A stretch of 21,115 nt of DNA from Phycisphaerae bacterium (GCA_029260155.1 JAJDDU010000273.1:1-21115), one strand, 5' to 3'; positions 7,801 to 15,062 are shown, counted from the first letter of the stretch. Numbers and translations: made by a program. The notes: generated by a model from the letters alone, not told the origin.

Positions 7801-7871
7801 TCGCCGGCCGGCGCCACCGCCATCGCTGACAAGTGAATGACCACAACCAAGGAAACAATCTGTTTTGGCAT
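4845..7871 (-). CDS. Secreted reprolysin-like zinc metalloprotease with calcium-loop repeats, NHL propeller and dockerin-like C-terminus
   Basis: This 1008-residue protein starts at ATG 7871. GAGAGAGCAG lies just upstream, and MPKQIVSLVVVIHLSAMAVA forms a signal peptide; an upstream ATG at 7952 would bury it. A propeptide-like region (about 25-200) precedes the catalytic domain (about 205-415) with HELGHNCDSNH at 348-358 and the Met-turn GTIMAYCG at 377-384. Four to five Asp/Asn/Cys calcium-loop repeats follow (about 419-555, units like DCNGNQIPDTWDI plus NGLPDECE). Then comes a six-blade-like NHL propeller (about 568-858), more such repeats (about 860-940) and a dockerin-like pair (about 951-1008, GDTDGDGDVDLVDF and VDIDQDADVDMRDF). 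It presumably degrades extracellular protein. The metzincin glycine (HExxHxxGxxH) is Asp here. A possible promoter lies about 113 bp upstream. Confidence 0.93.
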   Translation of the reverse strand: MPKQIVSLVVVIHLSAMAVAPAGDETPDAARSRLFINARSHDGATVVVLDESQRSRLQNQGQPFTIESFPLDAGRGIDLVVEPFRVTRPSTRFVIGRRNGDDMPLDFDPSRVNLLRGRVAGRGGSHVFLAIHDSGSFAMIQPGHGARQRLYASKAGDGTQMVMSVGGQASGALPAGLPLCGLNATTTTAARDLSAPVAAATGTISRGMQVLELAVETDYEFYQLFGDADAAAAYIVEMFAIMSDVYIRDVNTRIELSFVRIWDTPDDLFNEPDPLFAFREYWNDSMGDVQRDAAQFVSGRRDLPYGGVAWLGTLCGSLGYSVVGYIQGFSTSNWQPHIWNYDARVAAHELGHNCDSNHTHAYGIDICNSLDGPSRRGTIMAYCGQTRSGGNANQDMRFHATVQDIMESFITAVQCVADDCNSNSIDDTLDIQFATSDDENANGVPDECEDCNTNTVLDDQDIAQETSFDVNGNGLPDECESDCNGNQIPDTWDIFLNNSSDLYGNNIPDACEPDCDGDGQSDYNEILADMTLDINRDTVLDACEDCDGDGTVDADALAHAHNMWVASTTLDVVGEFHAATGVRVRTSEAGQVSLGADLVIAPDGRVLVSSALDHRVVAFDSATGAYVSDFVPAGDGGLSRPAGLTFGANGNLFVCSELIDSVLEYDGNTGSFVGVFVATGAGGLLHPTGLTFGPNGNLFVCSRDDQVLQYDGSNGAFIAPFVVAADNGGLSAPKGLVFKPDGNLLVASYLTDEVLEYDGDTGAFLQKFNHNGTEVALTLDRPWCLRVGPNGNVYVSRSRVGQAAPEVGDSQGRAVQLHLNTTRIFEFDVANGNFIRSYVLGNDSELSFPTGFDFAPGWQSDCNLNSVPDPCDISNGISLDDNGNGVPDACEVDCNANSTMDRLDVIPFGDSYDCNHNLVPDECDLALGNASDCDGDGRIDACNDGGVCILPGDTDGDGDVDLVDFTVFDACITGPGGTIPPGCQSVDIDQDADVDMRDFVVFQAFFNG

Positions 7872-7888
7872 ATCTGCTCTCTCACGCA

Positions 7889-7900
7889 CACGCGCGCGTG
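7889..7900. repeat. 12-bp perfect palindrome in an 18-nt alternating pyrimidine-purine run
   Basis: CACGCGCGCGTG is a perfect palindrome 17 bp upstream of the protease start codon. It is part of CACGCACACGCGCGCGTG (7883-7900), which alternates pyrimidine and purine throughout. It lies in the 5' leader between the candidate -10 box and the ribosome binding site. It could be a protein-binding site, a leader hairpin or a Z-DNA-prone tract. Confidence 0.55.
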
Positions 7901-7983
7901 GCTGTTCCGTCTGTCGGGAGTTATCGAATCGAGTCGAGAGGCGTCCGAACACCCCTGCCCAGGGTCCGTCCTCGGGCTGGGTT

Positions 7984-7989
7984 ATTATA
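7984..7989 (-). promoter_or_regulatory. Perfect -10 box (TATAAT) upstream of the metalloprotease
   Basis: Read on the minus strand this is CTGTATAATAACCC, a consensus -10 hexamer in otherwise GC-rich DNA. It lies about 113 bp before the protease ATG at 7871. The -35 position holds only a poor match (TTCGGA at 15-nt spacing), so strength or an activator requirement cannot be judged. The palindrome at 7889-7900 would lie within the transcribed leader. Confidence 0.42.
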
Positions 7990-8063
7990 CAGTGTTCTGG
8001 GGTTTCCGAATCGCTTTTTCTGAGCGGAAAACGACGGACATTGCATAGGATACACCACGGTCG

Positions 8064-9785
8064 CTACAGGCCGGCGGAGACTTGCGGTGCGTAGATGGCC
8101 GCGTCCAAGATGGAATTCTCCACGGCGGGCAAAACCCAGTTGTCCTGATTGACAAAGTAAATGCGGTCGTCAATCGGACGGCGCAGATACTCGGTGGTTC
8201 CGTCGGCGATCATTCCAATCCTGGCGAGGGGCACTGCGTGGGCCCAACGTGTCATGCGTACCTGGCGCACCGCCTTGTGCGGCACGTTTAGCATATCGAG
8301 CATGTTGCGAATCTGCCGGGCGAACTGCATTGCGTAGTCGTTCCACGCGCTGTCGGCGATCAATCGAAATCGCGCATTGCCAAACGGCAGAGGCCAATAC
8401 AGTGTGAGGACACTTCGCGGGCCGGCGCTGCCCCGCGCATAGGTGCCGTTGAGCATGTCCGAAACCTTGCCGAACGCCTCGGCCTCACCATCGCTCATCG
8501 GGTAGTTGCCATCGCCGAGCAGAAACACGTCGTAGATATCACGGTCGATCGGATGGTCCAGAAGTACATTGGCGACGAGGTTGGCCCGGTACTCGACGCG
8601 GTACATGGCGTCGTGCTTTTGCGGATCCAGCTCCCACAAGTTCTGGATCACTCGCCGGCAAACGAACTTCGGACAGCACATCACGACCTTCCGTGCGAGA
8701 ATCGAACCAAATCTGCCGTCGGCTTCTCGGTAGGAGACCAAGACCTTATCATCCTTCGTCAATCGGACATCGACGACTCGGCAGTCCGTGCGGATCGGCT
8801 GCATGCTCCCGCCGCCGCCCTTGGGTCCGCCCGCGTTCGTCAATCTTTTCCACAGTGCGTCAGCCATGTAGGCGTTGCTGCCGGGGAAGACCCAGCGTCC
8901 AAACTGCTCAGCCGCAAGAAAGTTCCAACCGCCGGCTGCTGAGATTTCCTCTGCACCCCCGCCGAACGAGGAGTGACAATAGGCCTGAACCGCGGCGGAG
9001 AGGAGCGGAGGCATCGGCATGCCCATCCTGTCTTCGATATCCTGCCTGAGGGATTTCTGGTCGAGATCAAGTATCCACTGGTTATCCTTGTCGGGTAGCA
9101 AGGGGATGACCGGGTAGTTGTTTTCGCCCATGTCCGTGACGACTTCGCCATAGCGTTTAAACGCGGCCACCTGATCGGGAGGAAGCCCTGCACCTTCCCA
9201 GAAGTTCGCGAGTATTTCGCCGCCGAGTTCGACGAGGTCGGCGTCATCGTGGACGCGCACGACGCGATCAAGACCCAGTGCGCGGTAGAACGTATCTTCA
9301 AACGACCCGGCGTCTGGGGTGATGACGTACGCGTTGCCGAGCGAATAGCGTGTTCTTGCCCACGTTTCGCCTTGCGCGGACCCACCGACGCGTGGTCGGA
9401 GTTCGAACAGAATCGGACGGTGCTTCTGCAACAGGAAAGCCGTCGCCAACCCCGATATGCCTCCGCCAACAACGACGACGTCGGTTTCGTCGGTCGGTGC
9501 GGGCGGTTCTCCGCCGTCGAAACAATTCTGACAGGAGTGAAACGGAATCTCGGGATTGCTGAAGAAGTCGCCGGAAAAGGTCGCCTCAAACGGCAGTCCG
9601 TCAACCATCACCGAAGGGGGAAGGAACGGAACCGGCGCAAACGGCTGACCGGGCTGAGGCTCCCCGCCTGCCGCTACACGTGATCCGAGTCCGGGCGTGA
9701 TCGCGATGCCCCGTTTGGCCAACATGCCCAGCGCAGCTGCGCTCATGCCTTGACGAAGGAACAACCGTCGAGAGATCATCAGCAT
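8064..9785 (-). CDS. Tat-exported FAD-dependent oxidoreductase (amine oxidase-like)
   Basis: This 573-residue flavoprotein begins with a twin-arginine signal (SRRLFLRQG at 5-13, then an Ala/Gly-rich hydrophobic stretch), so it is probably exported folded. After a Pro-rich linker with a CQNC pair (C85, C88) comes a Rossmann FAD-binding motif, DVVVVGGGISGLATAFLL (102-119). An acidic ribose-binding residue and ELRPRVGG (128-135) follow, as in flavin amine oxidases and phytoene desaturase-like enzymes. The C-terminus (WVLPAVENSILDAAIYA) fits the second FAD-contact helix. The substrate is unknown. AGGAGGG lies just before the first ATG, but the spacing better fits the third-codon ATG at 9779 (MISRRLFL), so the start may be six bases later. 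It is divergent from the GatD-like gene. The CxxC between signal and FAD domain is unusual. Confidence 0.88.
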   Translation of the reverse strand: MLMISRRLFLRQGMSAAALGMLAKRGIAITPGLGSRVAAGGEPQPGQPFAPVPFLPPSVMVDGLPFEATFSGDFFSNPEIPFHSCQNCFDGGEPPAPTDETDVVVVGGGISGLATAFLLQKHRPILFELRPRVGGSAQGETWARTRYSLGNAYVITPDAGSFEDTFYRALGLDRVVRVHDDADLVELGGEILANFWEGAGLPPDQVAAFKRYGEVVTDMGENNYPVIPLLPDKDNQWILDLDQKSLRQDIEDRMGMPMPPLLSAAVQAYCHSSFGGGAEEISAAGGWNFLAAEQFGRWVFPGSNAYMADALWKRLTNAGGPKGGGGSMQPIRTDCRVVDVRLTKDDKVLVSYREADGRFGSILARKVVMCCPKFVCRRVIQNLWELDPQKHDAMYRVEYRANLVANVLLDHPIDRDIYDVFLLGDGNYPMSDGEAEAFGKVSDMLNGTYARGSAGPRSVLTLYWPLPFGNARFRLIADSAWNDYAMQFARQIRNMLDMLNVPHKAVRQVRMTRWAHAVPLARIGMIADGTTEYLRRPIDDRIYFVNQDNWVLPAVENSILDAAIYAPQVSAGL

Positions 9786-10116
9786 TGCCCTCCTGGTTCG
9801 ACCGGCGCACGCGCGTCGCGCATCGCATCGTAAGACGAGTTACCGTATCAGAAACGAGGGCTCGATGCGTGCCTATTGTCGTGGGAAAGCAGAAATAGCG
9901 AGCAAGGCAAAGTGTCAGGGTAAATCCTCTGGCTCAACAGGAATCACCCTGGAGTCTTCGGTATTCTTGAGCTTCAAAATGCCGGCCTACGCATCCTTCG
10001 GGGACGCAGAACCAGGTAGTCCGGGAAAGAGTGACACACTGGCTGACACGCGATATGGTCTGCTGCGCCAAGTGGAGTGGTCTCGTACGAAGAGCTGCGG
10101 AGTTGATGTCAAGACG
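9786..10116. other. Divergent intergenic region between the oxidoreductase and the GatD-like gene
   Basis: This 331-bp region carries the SD of the minus-strand oxidoreductase at its left end. The plus-strand frame of the GatD-like gene stays open back to 9865, but the 84 residues it would add have no family similarity and look like non-coding sequence, so I treat it as leader. No clear promoter, riboswitch or RNA gene was recognised. Confidence 0.5.
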
Positions 10117-11502
10117 ATGAAGAACGGTGTGAATACGGGATATCGCGGCGCGGCCAAGGTATTGCTTGAAGAGCACAGAGTTGGCGCGTGGAGCGAAGTC
10201 GACGTAGCCTCGTCAAATGGGGCGTTTAGCGGGCTGATCCTGCCGCGTGCCGAGACTGCCGACGACAAACACATCGTCCTCAAGTTGGTCAGCGGCTACA
10301 ACATCGGCGTAGCCGTCGCATCTATTACAAATATCATCGAGCGCGGGCGGCGGGAAGCACACTACAAGATCCCCGAGAAAGAGTTTCCCATCGACGCCGG
10401 CAAGCCCAACGTCATTTTGCTCGGGACCGGCGGAACGATCGCAAGCCGCCTGGACTACAGGACCGGCGCGGTGATCCCCGCATTCTCCCCGGGCGAGTTG
10501 TACGGGTCGGTTCCGGAGCTGGCTGACATCTGCAACCTGCGTACCGAAAAGCTGTATGGCGTCTTCAGCGAGAACATGGGGCCTGAGCAATACGTGCGGC
10601 TTGCGCAGAGAATCGGCGAGGAGATAGCCTCGGGCATCGACGGCGTGGTGATCGGGCACGGCACGGACACCATGCACCACACAGCAGCCATCCTGACGTT
10701 CATGGTGCAGGACCCGCCCGTGCCGATCATTATGGTCGGTTCGCAGCGCTCGTCGGACCGCCCTTCTTCCGACGCCGCAATCAACCTGATCAACGCGGTC
10801 AAAGCCGCAGCCGCGGGCGACATCGCGGAGTTGCTGGTCTGCATGTTCGGGCCGACTTCCGACGAGTATTGCCTGCTGCACCGCGGTACGCGCGTGCGGA
10901 AAATGCACTCAAGCTATCGCTCGACATTTAGGACGATCGGCGACATTCCGGTGGCCATGGTCGACCCCGACGGCATTCGCCATCTACGCGAAGATTACCA
11001 GCCGCGTCGCACCGACCGCGAGGTCACGATCAACACCGCCTTCGAGGAGAAGGTGACCATTCTGTACTATTACCCGAACATGCAACCGGACATCGTGGAC
11101 GCGATCGTCGAGAAGGGCTATCGCGGGATCGTGATCGCGGGCACAGGCCTCGGGCACATCAACAAGCCGCTCTACGAAGCGATTCGACGGGCCACAAACG
11201 CGGGCGTACACATCTACATGACCGTGCAGACGCTGTGGGGCTACGTGCAGATGTACGTGTACGAGACCGGTCGCGAGATTATGGAGCTCGGCGTCGTCCC
11301 CGCAGCCAACATGCTGCCCGAGGTCGCCTACATGAAGCTGTGTTGGACGCTCGGCCAAACAGACGACCGCGACGAAGTGCGTCGCATCATGCTCACACCA
11401 ATCAGCGACGAAACCACCGACCGCGAACCCTACAACGGCTACCTCGTCTTCCAAGGCGCGATCCCCGAAGTGCAAGAGTTCCTGCGCACGATCAAGCGGT
11501 AG
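10117..11502 (+). CDS. gatD: GatD-like subunit of archaeal-type Glu-tRNA(Gln) amidotransferase (asparaginase superfamily)
   Basis: This encodes 461 residues from ATG 10117 (GTG 10129 is an alternative). Residues about 20-75 match the GatD-specific N-terminal barrel domain (FSGLILPRAE, then HIVLKLVSGYNIGV), which stand-alone asparaginases lack. The asparaginase-like domain carries GTGGTIASRLDYRTGAVIPAF (starts at 104, catalytic T107), FSENM (150-154), HGTDTM (181-186, T183 and D184), SSDRPSSDAA (212-221) and HRGTRVRKMH (255-264, K262). All four catalytic residues are present. In Archaea, GatD releases ammonia from an amide donor for GatE, which amidates Glu-tRNA(Gln). No gatE or other tRNA-amidation gene is in the window. 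The function here may be tRNA amidation with a distant partner or a free-standing amidohydrolase. It ends convergently 23 bp from the phosphatase gene. The upstream reading frame to 9865 is probably untranslated. Confidence 0.9.
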   Translation: MKNGVNTGYRGAAKVLLEEHRVGAWSEVDVASSNGAFSGLILPRAETADDKHIVLKLVSGYNIGVAVASITNIIERGRREAHYKIPEKEFPIDAGKPNVILLGTGGTIASRLDYRTGAVIPAFSPGELYGSVPELADICNLRTEKLYGVFSENMGPEQYVRLAQRIGEEIASGIDGVVIGHGTDTMHHTAAILTFMVQDPPVPIIMVGSQRSSDRPSSDAAINLINAVKAAAAGDIAELLVCMFGPTSDEYCLLHRGTRVRKMHSSYRSTFRTIGDIPVAMVDPDGIRHLREDYQPRRTDREVTINTAFEEKVTILYYYPNMQPDIVDAIVEKGYRGIVIAGTGLGHINKPLYEAIRRATNAGVHIYMTVQTLWGYVQMYVYETGREIMELGVVPAANMLPEVAYMKLCWTLGQTDDRDEVRRIMLTPISDETTDREPYNGYLVFQGAIPEVQEFLRTIKR

Positions 11503-11525
11503 CTGCCTGCGGACACGACGGCGGT

Positions 11526-12068
11526 TCAGTTGGCGTGTTTCCCGATGGTCTCGACGAGTTTTTCGGATCGCAGCCCGGCGCGGCGACCTAACTTGATCGC
11601 ATCGTCCAAGGGCACGCCGCGGTGGCGGTGAAGGTACATTGCCCAAAGCGCGCCGACGCGGTTGGACGACTTGCAATGGATCAGCACCGGGCCGGGTGTC
11701 TTGCTGAGCACCTCTCTGAGAATCTCGGCGTCGGGTGGTCCGAACGATTTCGGCGTGATGGGAATGGCTACATACTCAATGCCAAGCCGCTCCACGATCG
11801 CGCGTTCGTCGAAGTCCATCACCGTCACTTCTCGGTCACTGAGTAGGTTGATTACGACTTTGATTCCCTTCTCTTGCGCGGCTTCGATTGCATCGGCCGT
11901 TGGTCGTCCGCCGAAATAGACTTCGCCGTCGCGGGATAGGTTCTTGACGCCGGTCCAATCCACGACCGGGTTCGCAGGTGCAAAGTCGGCTTGGTGCAGA
12001 GACCTCGTACAACCGGACATCGCGATTACAGCGATCGGAACGAGCCACGTCTTGACTAAGGAACTCAT
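11526..12068 (-). CDS. Lipoprotein phosphatase of the BLH/DUF442 type
   Basis: This 180-residue protein starts at ATG 12068, with GGAGG 7 nt upstream. Its N-terminus, MSSLVKTWLVPIAVIAMSGC, is a lipoprotein signal with the acylated Cys at 20, so the protein is membrane-anchored on the outer face of the cytoplasmic membrane or beyond. The body matches the beta-lactamase hydrolase-like phosphatase family (DUF442): FGGRPTADAIEAAQEKG, VVINLLSDRE (71-80), and the active-site loop HCKSSNRVG (131-139) with C132 and R137. The spacing is CX4R, as in that family, not the CX5R of classical tyrosine phosphatases. The substrate is unknown. It lies 31 bp downstream of the aminotransferase on the same strand and is probably co-transcribed. 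Enzymes of this family acting as lipoproteins are not the common form. Confidence 0.85.
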   Translation of the reverse strand: MSSLVKTWLVPIAVIAMSGCTRSLHQADFAPANPVVDWTGVKNLSRDGEVYFGGRPTADAIEAAQEKGIKVVINLLSDREVTVMDFDERAIVERLGIEYVAIPITPKSFGPPDAEILREVLSKTPGPVLIHCKSSNRVGALWAMYLHRHRGVPLDDAIKLGRRAGLRSEKLVETIGKHAN

Positions 12069-12099
12069 ATCTTGCCTCCGCTTTCCATAAGACATGAAA

Positions 12100-13203
12100 C
12101 TACACGTGGAACTTGCGGACCGAGTCGATGACATGCGCGATTTGCTCCGCGGAGAGCTCGGGATAACACGGAAGCGTGAGACATCGTGTGCAGAGCAGTT
12201 CGGTTACGGGCATTGGCATTGCGCGATGGGCGATGGCCCTGACAGCCGGCTGATAGTGGGCGGGGGTCATGTAGTGAACGCCCGTGCCGATGTTGCACTC
12301 CGCCAAGTGGTGTACTAACTCGTCGCGGCGATCCGATTGAATAACATAGCAATGGTAGTTGTGCTCGACGTTCTCGGCAGCGAACGGCGTGGTCACGTCG
12401 AGATTGGCGAAGGCATCGTTGTACTGCTGGGCGACTTTGCGACGCTTGGCGTTGTTCTCGTCGAGTGACGGAAGCTTGGCACGGAGGATGGCCGCCTGCA
12501 ATTCGTCGGGACGCATGTTGTGGCCGATGAGCGTGTGTTCAAACTTGCTTGCGTGGCCATGGTGACGCAAGAGCGTCATTCGCTCAAACACGTCCTTGTC
12601 TGCCGCAGTCACAAAACCCGCTTCGCCGAAAGCGCCGAGGTTCTTGGTGAAGTAGAAACTAAACGCCGCCGCGTCGCCGAGCCCCCCCGCCGTTTTCCCC
12701 TTGTACTTCGCGCCGTGCGCCTGCGCGGCATCTTCGATAACCTTCAGGTTGCGATCGGCGGCGATGCGGAGGATGGCGTCCATGTCGGCCGGTTGGCCGT
12801 AAAGATGAACCGGCATGATGGCTGCCGTCTTGGCCGTGATCGCGGAGACGATACGCGCGGGGTCAAGGCAATAGGTCTTGGGATCGATGTCGATCATGAC
12901 CGGAACACCGCCGGCATGAACGACGGACTCTATCGTAGCGAAAAACGTGTGGGACGGGACGATGACCTCGAATCCGGGCTCAAAGTCAAACGCTTTGATT
13001 GCAAGGGTGGCGGCGTCGGTCCCGTTGGAGCAGCCAAGGCCGAAGTTCGCGTCGCAGTAGCGGGTAAATTCCTCCTCGAAGGCCTGAATGTTCTCACCGA
13101 GAAACAGCCCCATCTTGTCGAAGATGGCTTCGAACGACTCGAAGATTTGCTTGCGGATCGGCTCGTAGGTTGCTTTCAGGTCGACAAGTGGGACTTTGAT
13201 CAT
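12100..13203 (-). CDS. DegT/DnrJ/EryC1/StrS-family PLP aminotransferase
   Basis: This 367-residue protein starts at ATG 13203 (MIKVPLVDLKATYEPIRKQI, the standard family N-terminus, with AAGGAA 7 nt upstream). PLP-binding motifs are SNGTDAATLA (59-68), EDAAQAHGA (157-165) and FSFYFTKNLGAFGEAGF (181-197), with K187 as the Schiff-base lysine. These enzymes usually add an amino group to keto-sugar nucleotides for cell-surface glycans; some make other amino compounds. No sugar-nucleotide genes adjoin it, so the substrate cannot be inferred. It is divergent from tsaB with 133 bp between starts, and the lipoprotein phosphatase follows on the same strand. Confidence 0.93.
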   Translation of the reverse strand: MIKVPLVDLKATYEPIRKQIFESFEAIFDKMGLFLGENIQAFEEEFTRYCDANFGLGCSNGTDAATLAIKAFDFEPGFEVIVPSHTFFATIESVVHAGGVPVMIDIDPKTYCLDPARIVSAITAKTAAIMPVHLYGQPADMDAILRIAADRNLKVIEDAAQAHGAKYKGKTAGGLGDAAAFSFYFTKNLGAFGEAGFVTAADKDVFERMTLLRHHGHASKFEHTLIGHNMRPDELQAAILRAKLPSLDENNAKRRKVAQQYNDAFANLDVTTPFAAENVEHNYHCYVIQSDRRDELVHHLAECNIGTGVHYMTPAHYQPAVRAIAHRAMPMPVTELLCTRCLTLPCYPELSAEQIAHVIDSVRKFHV

Positions 13204-13321
13204 CGGTCGGTTCCTTCGCGTTGTTCGAACGCCCGCAAACTCGTGCGGGCAGCCCAACGGTAACGAGCGCCCTGCCGGGGTCAAGTCTGCGCCGCGCGTG
13301 GTCTACGACGGCCGACCCTTG

Positions 13322-13327
13322 TATGAT
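13322..13327 (+). promoter_or_regulatory. Candidate -10 box of tsaB suggesting a leaderless mRNA
   Basis: TATGAT matches TATAAT at 5 of 6 positions and ends 9 nt before the tsaB ATG at 13337, so transcription would start at or next to the start codon. The -35 position at 17-nt spacing holds TGGTCT (3 of 6). No SD precedes this ATG, which agrees with a leaderless transcript. This is a single-sequence pattern match. Confidence 0.3.
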
Positions 13328-13336
13328 GCCGCCGAC

Positions 13337-14056
13337 ATGAGCGAACGAGTGAATCGAAACGGTTGGAACCTCGCGATCGAGACTTCGGGGCGAATCGGCA
13401 GCGTCGCGATAGGTCGCGGGGACGGGATCGTGGCTGAGGCGACCTTCAGCGCCGACCAGCGTCACGCCGTGGAGCTGCTCCCGACGATCGATCGCCTCTG
13501 CCGTGAGCAGAATGTCACGCCCGACCAGGTCGACGAGTGCTACGTGTCCGGCGGGCCTGGGAGCTTCACCGGCGTGCGTATCGGCATCACCGCGGCGCGG
13601 GCGCTCTCCCTGGCTGGGGGGGTGCGTATTGTCCGGGTGCCCACCCTGGACGTGATTGCACAGAACGCGCTGGAATGCGACCCCCCGCCGCCGCATCTAG
13701 GCGTTGTCCTCGACGCGAAACGAAAGCGGGTATTTGCGGCGGCCTACACCCTAGGCCCCGATCTATACGAGCGTATCGGCGCGCCGGCGGAACGCGATCC
13801 GGCTGAGTTCTTCGCGGAACTGCCGAGGTCGGCTGCCCTAATGGGTGAGGGAGTTCAATACGCAGTCGATCCGGTGAAGCAATGCGGGCTGACGGCGTTG
13901 TCGGAAGACACGTATCGCGCTCGCGCCGCGATCGTTCATCGGTTGGGAAAGAGACGGGCGTCGCAAGGCGATTTCGATGATGCCCGCGCCCTTGTCCCCA
14001 TCTACATCCGCCGCCCGGAGGCGGAAGAAGTATGGGAAAAACGCCATGGGCAGTAG
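13337..14056 (+). CDS. tsaB: tRNA N6-threonylcarbamoyladenosine (t6A) biosynthesis protein TsaB
   Basis: This 239-residue protein of the YeaZ/TsaB family is the partner of TsaD and TsaE in making the t6A37 modification of ANN-decoding tRNAs in the cytoplasm. Motifs are LAIETSGRIGSVAIG (12-26), the family signature SGGPGSFTGVRIG (71-83), VVLDAKRKRVFAA (123-135) and the C-terminal VPIYIRRPEAEEVWEK. It contains the actin-like ATPase half but not the TsaD metal site. The ATG at 13337 is chosen because homology starts just after it; the frame is open upstream to 13196 without family similarity. tsaD, tsaE and rimI are not in the window. It is convergent with the cyclophilin gene, with stops 10 bp apart. 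Confidence 0.93.
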   Translation: MSERVNRNGWNLAIETSGRIGSVAIGRGDGIVAEATFSADQRHAVELLPTIDRLCREQNVTPDQVDECYVSGGPGSFTGVRIGITAARALSLAGGVRIVRVPTLDVIAQNALECDPPPPHLGVVLDAKRKRVFAAAYTLGPDLYERIGAPAERDPAEFFAELPRSAALMGEGVQYAVDPVKQCGLTALSEDTYRARAAIVHRLGKRRASQGDFDDARALVPIYIRRPEAEEVWEKRHGQ

Positions 14057-14066
14057 ACGCGGCGGA

Positions 14067-15062
14067 CTAGTCCCGCGGCAGGTCGGTGATCCGCACGCCG
14101 CGGATGAACACTTTCTTGACCGGAACGCCGTCGGCATCCACGTCGGTCGCCATCAATGTCCCGAGGGTCTGCAGCGACGATTCGCCGACCAACTCGGCGA
14201 AAATCGTGTACTTTCCGTCCCACTGCGGAACGCGCGTGTTGGTGATGAAGAACTGGCAGCTTCCCGAGTTGGGGTCGTTGTCGACCAAGGCCATGCTCAC
14301 CATGCCCTGCATCTGCGGGCGATTCGTGATCTCGGCGTTGAGTTTGACACCGTCGGTACGGATTCCCGTTCCGTCACCGATCGGGCAACCGCCCTGGATA
14401 AGCCAGCCGGTCTCGATGCGGTGGAACGCGAGGTTGTTGTAGAACCCCGTCCTGGCGAGTTCGATGAAATTCTCGACGTGATTGGGAGCGTCCTCGTAGA
14501 AGAACCGCAGCTTCATCACACCCTCGTCGGTGACGATCTCGGCCTGCTTCAGAGCACCCACCCGGACCAGCATCACATTCGACTCAACCCTGCCTCCGTA
14601 GGGCGACCATGTGAATCGATAGTCGCCCGGTGTGCGCAGCGCGGGATAGTATTTGCGAACGTCGACCGTCGTACCGACCGTCGCGTGCGGCGCCAGGACA
14701 ACAATCGACGCCTTCGCGGGCGGTTGAAATCCACTCGCCACAGACCATTCCCGATCATTCTCGTTCCGGATCGTGACGGCGCTGAAACCCTCGCCGCTGA
14801 ACACGTGGGCGAGGGGCAGACCCATCTCCGTACCGGAAACCTCCGGATCCGTCCCAGGGACGGAGAGAATCAGCGGCTCGTCCGAGGCGTTGCGGATCAG
14901 GAAGTCCACCCAGACCGGCTGCCCCACGTTCACGTGGCCAGTCTTGCAGGACAGGACCGCCTGCAACGGCTCTTCGGCGTTCGCTTCGCCTGCGGCAGTA
15001 ATCAGGGCGACAAGGGCCGACAGATACAACGCACTCGTGATTTTCGCACTGGTGATTTTCAT
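14067..15062 (-). CDS. Exported cyclophilin-type peptidyl-prolyl isomerase
   Basis: This 331-residue protein has a signal peptide (hydrophobic 11-24, likely cut after ANA at residue 29). Residues 30-170 form a beta-rich N-terminal domain with no recognised family, possibly immunoglobulin-like. Residues about 174-328 are a cyclophilin domain: EGVMKLRFFYEDAPNHVENF (180-199), the active-site FHRIETGWLIQGG (213-225) with R215 and Q223, and GSCQFFITNT (267-276). It would catalyse Xaa-Pro isomerisation of exported proteins. The position equivalent to Phe60 of human CypA is Trp here (W220). No SD is visible before ATG 15062. It is divergent from the ABC importer with 209 bp between starts, and no shared function is evident. 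Confidence 0.9.
   Translation of the reverse strand: MKITSAKITSALYLSALVALITAAGEANAEEPLQAVLSCKTGHVNVGQPVWVDFLIRNASDEPLILSVPGTDPEVSGTEMGLPLAHVFSGEGFSAVTIRNENDREWSVASGFQPPAKASIVVLAPHATVGTTVDVRKYYPALRTPGDYRFTWSPYGGRVESNVMLVRVGALKQAEIVTDEGVMKLRFFYEDAPNHVENFIELARTGFYNNLAFHRIETGWLIQGGCPIGDGTGIRTDGVKLNAEITNRPQMQGMVSMALVDNDPNSGSCQFFITNTRVPQWDGKYTIFAELVGESSLQTLGTLMATDVDADGVPVKKVFIRGVRITDLPRD

Noticed and set aside
9865..10116. 84-residue N-terminal extension of the GatD-like protein
   Set aside because: The family alignment begins after the ATG at 10117 (GYRGAAKVLLEE). The extension has no similarity, so the region is treated as leader.
12520..13263. Plus-strand open frame opposite the aminotransferase
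   Set aside because: It is antisense to a clear PLP enzyme, has no motif, and is typical of GC-rich mirror frames.
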